This document shows positions 55,836 to 64,000 of a stretch of DNA of 64,000 bases, one piece after another. The first letter of the stretch is position 1. Each line of letters begins with the position of its first letter. The notes below the pieces were generated by a model, which saw only the letters and a program-made list of their open reading frames with translations, had not been told where the DNA came from and did not search any database. The DNA comes from Durusdinium trenchii. Lineage: Eukaryota; Sar; Dinophyceae; Suessiales; Symbiodiniaceae. The translations under genes were made by a program, and so were the position numbers. The stretch covers positions 1,148,722 through 1,212,721 of the forward strand of contig CAXAMN010028916.1 of the NCBI GenBank assembly GCA_963970005.1, in the 5' to 3' direction.

Positions 55836-56461
55836 TCAAACCCAACAAGATCGGGAGCTATTGAACGATTGAACTGGATATAACCCGTAAACACTTCGCG
55901 GTTGACCCTCGGTCATGAGTCTTGCCACCACACGCTGTGCAGCTTGAGCACCATGACTCTCCCGGCTGATGTGCTTCAGCTCATCCAAGAATTCTGGCAA
56001 GCTGCGGTCCTTGCTTCGCACCACAAAGACCAATACATCAGAAATGCACGAGCACGGCCATCACAGCTACAAGACGTTTTTCTTCCAGAATTGGCCCCAA
56101 ATGGCCCTAATGCGTTGTCCTCGACCGCGAGAAAGCCAACAAAGGCCTCCAAAACGGAAGAAAGAAGTATACCTAGGCTCTCTTGCCAAATGAAATTGTG
56201 TGTTTTCGCGTGAAGACCTGCCTCTGGCCCAACGGAAACATGTCGCGGTGCACAGCAGCGCTCAAAGGTGAAGTCTCCGTCAAAGCATTCTAGCCTGCCA
56301 CCTGGGATGGATAAAGCATCAACACAACGAAGCGAACACTGAGACTGCACAGCCTTCGCACATATTGTCATGCTCAGCTGCTGCTTCCTCATGTTTGCTT
56401 TCTTGCCTGTGCTATTGGCATGTTCGCTCTTTTGTGTCAAGCCCAGCAGCCATAGCAGCAA
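55836..56461 (-). CDS. Protein with a CFDGDFTFERCC motif, at least two exons
   Basis: The upstream minus frame (56461-55976) contains GGRLECFDGDFTFERCCAPR, a Cys-aromatic-Asp-Gly...Cys-Cys motif that I recognise as recurring in dinoflagellate proteins, often near glycosyl- or methyltransferase-like domains of the secretory pathway. A second frame (about 56050-55836) reads DVLVFVVRSKDRSLPEFLDE, LKHISRESHGAQAAQRVVAR and LMTEGQPR, strongly protein-like. The frames differ, so an intron between about 56050 and 56240 joins them. The N-terminal MLLWLLGL-type start could be a short signal or simply an open frame. Function is not known. The motif is seen; its association with secretory enzymes is recollection of the family. 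Confidence 0.5.
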
Positions 56462-56469
56462 ATGGACCG

Positions 56470-57490
56470 TGCAAAGTCATCCCAACAAGCAGCGGAGCTT
56501 GCTGACTCTGCTGGTTGCATGGATGGCATCCATGCGCCCGCAGCCGCTCATGTCCATGTGGGCCAATGATTTCCCAGCTGTTTGGTGGGGTTTTTGGAGG
56601 GATGGCTCGGCCGTTGTTAGGCCGGTTAAGGTCGGTTCGAGACGTTCAAGACTCCTGCTTGGCTACAGGATCATATGATACCCAATTGAATGTTGCCATC
56701 TTGACTCGTGGCTGGTCTGCTTTTTTAACCCCAGCGGGGGGCTGAATGAATGACAAGGCGGCCGAATCCTTCGCAGCGTGCCATTTCAATTTGGCTTCGT
56801 TTTGCTTTATCTTGCCTTCAGTGTGTTCAATGGAGATTGGCGGATAGCCTTCAGATACAATTATAGACTGCTTGACTCCTGGCCCTCCAATTCACCCAAG
56901 GCACCTCTTGCACTGCCAAAGCTTCTGCTACCCAAGCCTCACCGAGGACACAGAGGGCCAACAAATGTCTTCAACAACGAGCACCTGGTCACCACCTCCT
57001 AGCAAGATTGCGAAAACTCATTGTATATATATATATATATATCAGATCGTTCTACAGCACCAACCTATGCTGGGCCCTTTCTTGATTGAAGTGTGCAAAA
57101 GCCAGCGATGGGTGAACTGTGCGTACCCTGACACTCACTCCATGTATGGCATATCTGCCTACATTGGGTCAATGTAGGTATATACGGTATATATTCCAAA
57201 CGACATGCAGTGTCTGGGATGGATGAACTGTATGACTACAGTACTGGCACAGGATGAAAAACTCGGATCCGAGGTCAATGAATGGCGCTAGAAGGTATGG
57301 TAGACTCCAGCAGAGTGACAGTTCATCCAGCTGCAAGTACAGTTTCACCAGCAATGTGGCCTGAAACCTGCCCTAATCCAGCAATCGTTTCTCACATATA
57401 CTCTCCAGAGTATATATAAATGGAAAGCATCGGTGCCGGTTTTTCAACCCCATGAAGCCCCACGAGTTCGGCTTTTTTGGGTGATGCCAT
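56470..57490. other. No supported gene; TA microsatellite
   Basis: A (TA)n run of about ten units lies at 57023-57043. Short plus-strand frames were not convincing. Confidence 0.4.
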
Positions 57491-57497
57491 GAAACAG

Positions 57498-58440
57498 CTA
57501 CGCAATCGGCCCTGTCAGCAAAGCACTCCAGCCAGCAACAACAAACGACAAGAAGTTCTTAGTAAGAAGCCAATGGCTTCGAAGGGCCTCATCCATCTCA
57601 ACGCCAATCTCCAACAGACTGGCCTTCCAACATGAATGGATGCAGTTCTTGCAAAAGATATGCTTATTCTGGCTGCTGGCATTCATGTGTGATTTTCTTC
57701 ATTCCTGTGGAATGAATGTATATTTGCATCAATGAACTACGGTGATCTGATCCCTGCAATGAGATGAAGAGACATGCCTTTGATATCACGTCTAATTTTG
57801 CATGGCAGGTGTAGTTGATGCGGAATGTAGCCAACGCTTTTCACAGCAAACGAGCTCTGAAAGCCTCTGCGAAAATTGCCAAAGCTTCACAAAATAGCTG
57901 CCCCGCGCCGTAGAAGGATAAAACACCTGAGAAGCCAGAAGGTGTTGCTCAGCCGCTGCCAAAGCTGCAAACAAGTTTTGATCTCGATTCAGAACTGCAG
58001 TTCATCAATATTATGAGATGATGAAGCTTCACAAAGCTCACAAAGCCCGTGGTGGGGCGCCTTCCCGAGAGCCTTCAGTGACAGCCAGAACACGGCAGAG
58101 CCAAAGAGCTTGTTCCTAGTGTCAGTCGTCTGCAGCTCAGTGGGTTGAATTGGTCTCTCGCATTGCAGCACAAAACAGAAAATGCAAGCAGGCCGCGTAG
58201 GGCACAATTCCTCTGCATTCTCACTATGTTCTCTAATTCTCTAATATGAATGTCAATGTGGCAAAGCCACAATACAACAAACTCCTCTCTGAACCCCCAC
58301 AACATAATTGTATGACGCAATGCAAAATACATGCTCATCCAAACAGCCCACAAGAAACTCTCCTTGGAGTCCCAATCGGTGGTTGGAGTGTCGAACCACA
58401 ACCTGGTGCTGTGCAAGTGCCCACAGAAAGGTGCAGGCAA
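57498..58440 (-). CDS. Unidentified multi-exon gene
   Basis: Protein-like segments on the minus strand: 58440-58250 (DSKESFLWAVWMSMYFALRH, GFREEFVVLWLCHIDIHIRE), aromatic and hydrophobic, possibly membrane; about 58150-58020 (TRNKLFGSAVFWLSLKALGK, HHGLCELCEAS); 57974-57800 (LFAALAAAEQHLLASQVFYP, STARGSYFVKLWQFSQRLSE); and 57610-57498 (LLEIGVEMDEALRSHWLLTK, NFLSFVVAGWSALLTGPIA) ending in a stop. Joins were not fixed. No family was recognised. The shared strand and composition suggest one gene. Confidence 0.35.
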
Positions 58441-58474
58441 ATTGGACTCACCAGTGTCAGAGATCTTCCAAATC

Positions 58475-58482
58475 GAATGACA
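58475..58482. repeat. Direct repeat GAATGACA, left
   Basis: Matches 58558-58565 and flanks the TACTAG-family insertion. Confidence 0.6.
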
Positions 58483-58557
58483 AGTAGTAAGAATGCTCCG
58501 TTCGTAGCTTCCTTGCTCCTAGTAGTAAGGCCAGGAGTAGAAGCGTCCTTGCTCCTA
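58483..58557. mobile_element. TACTAG-family micro-insertion, 75 bp
   Basis: Contains AGTAGTAAGAATGCTCC, TTGCTCCTAGTAGTAAGGCC and GTCCTTGCTCCTAG. The perfect 8-bp GAATGACA repeats on each side fit a target-site duplication. Confidence 0.6.
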
Positions 58558-58617
58558 GAATGACAGGAAGACTTTGTTGCATCAGGTTCAAGGAATTCCG
58601 ACTTGCTCTCTGTTGCT

Positions 58618-58684
58618 CCCGACTGACTGACCGACTGACTCACTGACCGGCTGACTGACTGGCTGACCGACAGACTGACTGGCC
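58618..58684. repeat. (GACT)n-type microsatellite
   Basis: Imperfect GACT/GACC/GGCT tetranucleotides over about 67 bp. Confidence 0.85.
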
Positions 58685-58721
58685 CTTACTCTCCTTCACT
58701 CCAACGGAAAGATGTGCTGGC

Positions 58722-58755
58722 GATACACTGTGATGCTGGGGATACACTGTGATGC
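58722..58755. repeat. Short tandem duplication
   Basis: GATACACTGTGATGC occurs twice at a 19-bp spacing. Confidence 0.7.
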
Positions 58756-58927
58756 ATCGCACTATCGCTGGGATTTGAAGACCTGTGCTCTTTGCTTGAC
58801 AAGTTGAAGGTGCTACCACAAGGAGTTGGTGGCGAATAGCAACCTTTCGCCGTTCTCCACCAAATCCCCCACACAAACACCAAATCCTCCTATGCCCCTT
58901 TAATGGGATCGCAGAGTTCCATCTAAC

Positions 58928-58954
58928 AACGATGGCCTCCAACCTAGTAGCAAT
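58928..58954. repeat. 21-bp GATGGCCTCCAACC family unit overlapping a gene end
   Basis: ACGATGGCCTCCAACCTAGT then AGCAAT. On the minus strand its TAG is the stop codon of the frame ending at 58944. Confidence 0.7.
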
Positions 58955-59352
58955 CCTCAGTACCAGACCTCTTGAGGCTCTTCCCCAGCGCCGGCAGCGA
59001 CCGGAGCTCTGAGGCATCCTTCACTGCCTCAAGGCCTGAAGGTGAAGCTAACAGAGCTCCCAGCACCGAGAAGAGATGTCCTCGGAACAATTCCAACAAA
59101 AGAAGCAAAATCGAGTGATTCCGTGATTTCATCGTGTGTTTCTGGCCCAATTTATTGCAAGTCGCAATTCCAGCAAAGAGTATACTGCAAATGTCAGAAT
59201 GAAGACATCGAGAGTCTGATGATATCAACCAGGCGTCGCAGGGCATCCACCACAGCACTTGCGGCAGCCTCCGGTGTGGCTGTCCAGCTTGATGGGCGGC
59301 CATCTTCTTGGGCAACTGCCATCCTCGCCGGTCCAAGGCTGAAGGACTCTGT
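58944..59352 (-). CDS. Unidentified gene, at least two exons, 3' end
   Basis: Upstream exon from a CAGCAG acceptor at 59353 reads TESFSLGPARMAVAQEDGRP and EAAASAVVDALRRLVDIIRL to about 59200. The downstream exon (about 59120-58944) reads LFRGHLFSVLGALLASPSGL, EAVKDASELRSLPALGKSLK and RSGTEDCY before TAG. Both parts are helical and protein-like, in different frames, so an intron of roughly 80-100 nt joins them. The last few codons and the stop come from a dispersed 21-bp repeat unit. No family was recognised. Confidence 0.45.
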
Positions 59353-59919
59353 CTGCTGATTTGTACTTGGTTACAAAAGGGGCATGTCAACAATCCATGA
59401 GGTTAACTAAACTCATCTTTGATTTCCAACTAGAGGATGCTAGGACTTGTACATTTGAGGATAGAGTTTACGATAAAGCATAAAACATGATGCTGGTCAT
59501 GCCTGTCAACATTAGTGCAATAATCGGCATCACCACTAGACCAAATGGAGAATGCATGTGGACGGTGAAGTTTGCTGAATTGCTTGAGAGGATTGTTCAA
59601 ATCCTTTTGCTGGGATTGTTTTTCGACTGAGAAGAAGCGCTCGCATCAGTGGTGCAGAGACCCGTGTCAATCCATGCCGATAGGAAAATATCGTACGCAT
59701 AAGTGGCATCTGTCTTCTACTTCTACCGCACAGAATGCTCCTAGTCTCTACCAAGATGGTCGCCTAAACAGCAAATGAACTTGCGACTACTCAAAAAAGA
59801 AAAGCAGTCAAAGCCAAGAGGGAAGTTGCTTGCGTGGGATCATGATTCCTGCGTTTATGTGGCCTGGTCACATGGTCACACATTGCGAGTGTCGGACGAA
59901 AGCTGCGTGAATCTCAACG

Positions 59920-60553
59920 TCAGCAAACAACACTCGCTCCTCTTCTAAAACCATCCATGAACCGGCTGCTATGTATGTAAGCTTTGTTAACAGTGAAATC
60001 GCCATGTGGAAGGCGCATACTCAATTCGTAGCATGGCTCTGCTGCAGGATTGGACAAACAAAGACTTAGATATTCCAGCAGCAGTTGGTGCTCTGGAGCT
60101 GTTTTCAATTGCAGACATATTTGCAGCATAAAAAAGGCTATGATCGCTTGAGACTGGCGGTTCATGGAAAGTCATTGCAAGGGATCCCTCGACTTGTGCT
60201 TTAAAATGCTCGCTGAACAGAAGCAACACAAATTCACTGCAAGGTTTTAGTCTTGTCTATTGAACATGCTGCACAGCAATGTGTCCAAGTGTGGAAACCA
60301 TCAAACGACTGCAAATACGAAAACGGGGCCCAGGGCCTCCTTTGACCAAATACAATTGCATGTATCCGTGATGAAAAAGTCTCTTTGCCCAAGATTGACA
60401 TGGAGCTGACGGTAAAGGCAGACAGGGCAGCAGGACCGTGCCAATTTGACTTTGAGTGTCTCGCACATGCAGGAAGACCCGGATGGCCTCAAAACTCCCC
60501 ACGCTTAATTCAGCTTTGTGGGCCTTGAAACTCTCAAAGATCCTACAAATCAC
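59920..60553 (-). CDS. Unidentified exons, possibly the upstream part of the 58.9-59.4 kb gene
   Basis: A minus exon after TTGCAG (about 60240) reads EFVLLLFSEHFKAQVEGSLA and SSDHSLFYAANMSAIENSSR, then APTAAGISKSLFVQSCSRAM. Further upstream 60553-60330 reads ICRIFESFKAHKAELSVGSF, EAIRVFLHVRDTQSQIGTVL and SWAKRLFHHGYMQLYLVKGG. No domain was recognised. The 60558-60676 repeat sits just upstream. Confidence 0.35.
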
Positions 60554-60557
60554 CTGG

Positions 60558-60676
60558 GACCTTCTTGTTACTAGTAGCTTCTTGCCACTAGTAGTAAGGC
60601 CGGGAGCTACTAGTAGCGTCCTTGCTACTAGTAGCGATGCCCTTTGCTACTAGTAGCGATGCACCTTGTTCCTAGA
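60558..60676. repeat. TACTAG-family dispersed repeat, long copy
   Basis: Blocks TTGTTACTAGTAGCTTCTTG, CCACTAGTAGTAAGGCCGGG, AGCTACTAGTAGCGTCCTTG and two units of CTACTAGTAGCGATGC. These last units carry the TAGTAGCGATG core shared with the 21-bp family. Confidence 0.8.
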
Positions 60677-61146
60677 TCGGAAGACTGGGCCTGATGCAAG
60701 ACGACTGAGATCCTTTCTTCTCGCTCTTCGCTCTTTTGATTGTTGCTGCTACCGCAGCGTTGGCTTCCAGCTTGAAGAACTTACCAAAAGCCCGCCTTGG
60801 CGCTGCACGAAAACCTCCACCAGCGATGGCAGCCAAAGGCCTGCACTGTCCATGTTGAATGTACCGACGTACGGATTTTGTGTTTGCAAGTCTACAGCTT
60901 AAAGTTTAAAGGGAGCACGGATCCACACCAAACCATAGATGCTGTCAAATCCATACACCGGGCTAACTTACCAGTATTTGCCGTATATACAACATGTGTT
61001 CCCAGTCCTCCCGCTCTGAAGAAGGTGGCGTTGCTGGGTAGGAGCGACAAACTGGCTATGTGTGCAATCGTCGTGGGGAACCGATGGTGCCTAAGGTGTG
61101 ACTATCATGAAAAGCCACTCCCTGTGCTTCAAGAGCATTTAATAAA

Positions 61147-61219
61147 TTCCGCCACCGGGAGTCGAACCCGGATCGCTCGGGTGAGAGCCGAGTATCCTAA
61201 CCAGCTAGACTATAGCGGA
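61147..61219 (-). tRNA. tRNA-Glu (anticodon CTC)
   Basis: 73 nt on the minus strand. The acceptor stem TCCGCTA/TGGCGGA closes with one G-T pair. The anticodon stem CTCGG/CCGAG holds the loop CTCTCAC, giving anticodon CTC for the GAG codon. A-box TAGTCTAGCTGG and B-box GGTTCGACTCC, internal promoters for RNA polymerase III, are intact. The 3' CCA is not encoded, as usual in eukaryotes. The downstream minus sequence is TTTATT. No intron. All four arms fold, so it is probably functional. Confidence 0.97.
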
Positions 61220-61229
61220 TTCTGTTGGA

Positions 61230-62150
61230 CACAAGAGAGAGCCACTGTACCGCACGATGAATGTGTATTGAGACGGAGGGGCCGGCAGGCACGGGTGTGG
61301 TCATTGACGTGTACTGCATGGCATCTTATGGAGGAAGCCGTGACCAGGTTGAGACACTTGGAGCCCATGTGTAGGTTTCGACCAAAAGGTGCTGAAGTGA
61401 AGACTTTTGAGTAAGAGTCTTACCTTCTCAGTCACTGCGGCAGACCAAGAAGTTCTAGTGGGCTACGAGAGCCTGTCAGAAAACGTCTGGCAGCGCAGGC
61501 CCCGCACAAACCCCACAGAAATGGCCATGGCCCGGCTTCAAGTGGCCTCCGATGCCTTTCCAGTGATTCAGTCTGATACCTCGCCAACTCCTGGCAGACA
61601 ACATGGCACCGGCCAAGCATGTGAAAGTTGACTCAGTTGGGCATATGTGAGCGTGATGATTTCCAGCCAGATCATACTAAACTACACAAAGGTCTGAAAA
61701 GACCCACAAACCCTAGAGGTATTGAAAGGTTGTGAGCATTTACATGGGCACTCAAGAGCGCACCGTTAAAAAGTGTAATTTGGGCACTTTATTACTGTGC
61801 ACACATTGTACAAACATGAAAGGAAACCGTGTCACCGAAGGATTCATCAAATCAGTCCCTACCCATCTCCAAGCGACTTTTGGCATCAAGCACGCTGGGC
61901 TGGGGCTGGAATGATAGTATTATGCAGTGTAACCCTGCAACGTCCCCGTTCATATTCCTGCAAGTAGTCACCACTACAGATCGCAGTCGGCCAGTCCTAC
62001 CGGTCCCCCCATTGTCAAAAGGACTTCATCCGATTTTTGCAGTATAGTGTGCCAGAAAAGGACCGCCCAAACACAAAAACTGCAAGACTGGGAAAGTAGC
62101 CTAAAGTCCAAGTGGTTGGAAAACTGCAAGTGGTTTAGTCTAGATGGTTT
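61230..62150. other. No supported gene
   Basis: Short frames only. No repeat was recognised. Confidence 0.4.
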
Positions 62151-62164
62151 AGGGATTGATATGA

Positions 62165-62287
62165 GCAGCCCCCCCGCCATGGGAACTCCGGATCGCCCGC
62201 CTCGCCTCGCGCAGGCGTCGGTTCTCGTCCTCCAAGACAGTTCGCTCGGAGCCTCCCAGCGGGGGTCCCAGGACGAAAAACGTCACA
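62165..62287 (-). CDS. Possible exon with charged helix
   Basis: A minus frame reads FFVLGPPLGGSERTVLEDEN and RRLREARRAIRSSHGGGAAH; the middle has coiled-coil character. The insertion at 62288-62381 directly adjoins it, and a GTGAGT donor-like sequence lies beyond. No family was recognised. Confidence 0.3.
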
Positions 62288-62381
62288 GCTTCTTACTAAT
62301 AGCTTCTTGCTACTGGTAGTACGGCCAGGAGCCCCTAGTAGCTTCTTGCTCCCAGCAGCGATGCCAGGAGCCCGTACTTTG
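62288..62381. mobile_element. TACTAG-family micro-insertion, 94 bp
   Basis: Contains TTCTTACTAATAGCTTCTTG, CTACTGGTAGTACGGCCAGG and CCCCTAGTAGCTTCTTGC. The flanks GAAAAACGTCAC (62276-62287) and GAAAAACGGCAC (62382-62393) match at 11 of 12 positions, fitting a target-site duplication. Confidence 0.65.
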
Positions 62382-62399
62382 GAAAAACGGCACTCGTCT

Positions 62400-63270
62400 C
62401 TCTGGGACTCACGTTTCGTCTCTGGACTTACAAGCCCTGGAATGTCCTCATCCATACAAGTTATATAACTATTTCAAGGCTGCAACTGAGCCGGACAGAG
62501 ACTAACCTTTACGAGGATCTCATGATTAGCACCTTGCCTGACTCACAGACACTGCTACTGCTTCTATTGCGCCTCACAGAAATGTTGTGAGCAGTCTGAC
62601 GATTCTGCATTTGATTTCGATAAATGTGCGTGTATAGTACATCCGAAGACTAATCCAAATTCAATGTCTTTTGGAGGCTCTTCGATTTCGGGACGGTCCG
62701 ATTTCCGGACATGCTGTCAATCTGTCAATCCTGACATGGGGGAGCCTCATGAATCATGAGACTCATAAGAGGGCAGCATAGCAACAGCAGCAGACTAACA
62801 TTGAAATCTGGAAGTCGAAAATAGAAACCCTTGCTGAGGCCTCCCCAGTGCCTCAAAAACAGTTCCCACGACACACCTTGAGTGCGTTCCACGTCAAACA
62901 CAGTTCTGTACTCAAAAAGGTGTTTGCATCACCAGCAAGCCATCCTCAATGTACTTCTGGCAGTGAGGACCCGAAGTGGCTGGTTTCAGCAGCCAGTTCT
63001 CCAAGTCAACACAGTTGAAAACCGTCACCACTAGTATACCTCCACAACATATCAAAAAAGAGGAGCGATGTTTCTGTTATCATTTTACTTCTGGGAACTG
63101 GCTGCTGGGCATGTGATTCTGTGCTTCGCAAATCGTCAATGGAGCTCTCTGTGGGTCAAATTTTGTCAAACCAACGAAGGGCTTTCTTAATCTGGTGATC
63201 GTTCTTTGTACAATATCATATTACTACCCATCATGACCCAGGACCTCCATGCAGTCAGTGTGCTTCATGA
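62400..63270. other. No supported gene
   Basis: No frame of note on either strand and no repeat recognised. Presumably the 3' flank of the ankyrin gene. Confidence 0.45.
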
Positions 63271-63277
63271 GGTCGCT

Positions 63278-63994
63278 TCATTCAGGACCTCCATGACGGT
63301 CCGGACGCGGTGTGCTCACCCGAACGCCCTCGGTGAGTCGCTTCAACTGTCCCAGGAGTCGCTTCAGCACCCGGCGGTGCGCGCCCGACGCGGCCAGTTG
63401 CAAGGCGCGCAAGGTCTCATCAACAGTGGAGGGGAGCAACTCCTCAACGACATCGCAGTGGCCCCCTTGAGCAGCCAGGTCCAGTGGTGTCGTCCCCGCT
63501 TGTGAAGCAACGGAGGGAAGTGCTTTCCTCGCCAGGAGCAAGCATACTAGATTGTGATGGCCAGCATGTGCCGCGTCATGTAGTGGAGAAAAGCCGAGGT
63601 GATCACTCACACATTCAGCACCTGCATCCAACAGCATTGTAGCGATCTCTGTGTGGCCAGAACGAGCAGCACTGTGCAATGGTGTTGCACCACCTACTGC
63701 AGGGTGTGAGGGGTCTGCACCAGCAGCCAATAAAATGGACACAGCTTTCGATTGGCCCATGCTAGTGGCAACATGCAAGGCTGTGAAGCCATCTGATGTG
63801 GCAACGTCCAGTTGGGGCACCTGCGTGAGCAATGCCGTTAACGACTCGACCTCTCCCAGCTCTGCTGCAATGTGGAAGGAGGTCACCCCGAGGACAGTGT
63901 TTTCCTCAAGGGGATTGGATCTATCTGGATTCCTCTCCATCACTAAGCTTGCTTTTGCTTCTATTTGGATTGTCTCAGCTTCATGCTCATCCAT
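63278..63994 (-). CDS. Ankyrin-repeat protein
   Basis: 238 residues from an ATG six bases inside the window edge, so the true start could lie outside. Five ankyrin repeats follow an acidic N-terminal segment: GVTSFHIAAELGEVESLTAL (from about 36), DGFTALHVATSMGQSKAVSI (about 68), GATPLHSAARSGHTEIATML (about 102), GFSPLHDAAHAGHHNLVCLL and GTTPLDLAAQGGHCDVVEEL. A degenerate sixth repeat follows (RALQLAASGAHRRVLKRLLG). Each shows the TPLH...A..GH helix-turn-helix consensus. Such domains mediate protein-protein contacts. No catalytic domain is visible in this part, so the specific role cannot be given. Confidence 0.85.
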   Translation of the reverse strand: MDEHEAETIQIEAKASLVMERNPDRSNPLEENTVLGVTSFHIAAELGEVESLTALLTQVPQLDVATSDGFTALHVATSMGQSKAVSILLAAGADPSHPAVGGATPLHSAARSGHTEIATMLLDAGAECVSDHLGFSPLHDAAHAGHHNLVCLLLARKALPSVASQAGTTPLDLAAQGGHCDVVEELLPSTVDETLRALQLAASGAHRRVLKRLLGQLKRLTEGVRVSTPRPDRHGGPE

Positions 63995-64000
63995 TTCAGC

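Noticed and set aside
60797-61414. 205-codon plus-strand frame
   Set aside because: It runs straight through the tRNA-Glu gene on the opposite strand and has no domain.
1-64000. CRISPR arrays, bacterial operons, rRNA genes or organelle genes
   Set aside because: No regularly spaced identical repeats with unique spacers, no Shine-Dalgarno-led gene strings and no rRNA-like sequence were seen. The features are nuclear eukaryotic.

Overview
The window looks like nuclear DNA of a dinoflagellate, most probably a Symbiodiniaceae-type alga. The evidence is sparse coding sequence broken into short exons, AG acceptors paired with GT, GC and GA donors, a eukaryotic tRNA-Glu gene, many small dispersed repeats, a Ty1/copia retrotransposon with one very long gag-pol frame, and a 14-base match to the 3' part of the conserved dinoflagellate spliced leader. 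No bacterial-style operons, rRNA genes or CRISPR arrays were seen.

Layout. 0-10 kb: a leucine-rich-repeat exon, a 354-bp duplicated segment (two copies 1.4 kb apart), a Ser/Thr/Pro-rich frame and a secreted cysteine-rich protein. 10.5-18.3 kb: a complete Ty1/copia element on the minus strand with identical 224-bp LTRs, 4-bp target duplication, tRNA primer site and a gag-PR-INT-RT-RNaseH frame carrying an unusual C-terminal Cys/His plus membrane extension. A single in-frame TGA lies near its N-terminus. 18-33 kb: fragments of multi-exon genes, including a probable FAD-dependent monooxygenase, and short repeat families. 33.9-34.7 kb: a CCCH zinc-finger protein. 35.7-38.9 kb: a seven-exon NADPH-cytochrome P450 reductase gene that rebuilds to 689 residues in perfect phase. 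41.9-47.0 kb: a decayed retroelement bounded by 117-bp direct repeats. 47.5-61 kb: pieces of several unidentified multi-exon genes, a 626-bp MITE-like element with G-rich inverted ends, and microsatellites. 61.2 kb: tRNA-Glu(CTC). 63.3-64 kb: an ankyrin-repeat protein at the window edge.

Every gene with good support, the tRNA and both retroelements read from the minus strand, fitting the unidirectional gene arrays known in dinoflagellates. The most unusual signals are: (1) tiny 75-124 bp insertions built from TACTAG-type blocks, three of them flanked by direct repeats of 8, 12 and 27 bp; (2) a second 21-bp tandem family sharing the TAGTAGCGATG core; (3) the post-RNaseH extension of the copia polyprotein; (4) mixed GT/GC/GA donors in one gene, including a stop-free 102-nt intron; (5) the spliced-leader-like 14-mer inside the terminal repeats of the decayed retroelement.

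Exon boundaries were placed by eye from reading frame, splice dinucleotides and family knowledge. No alignment, gene finder or database was run.
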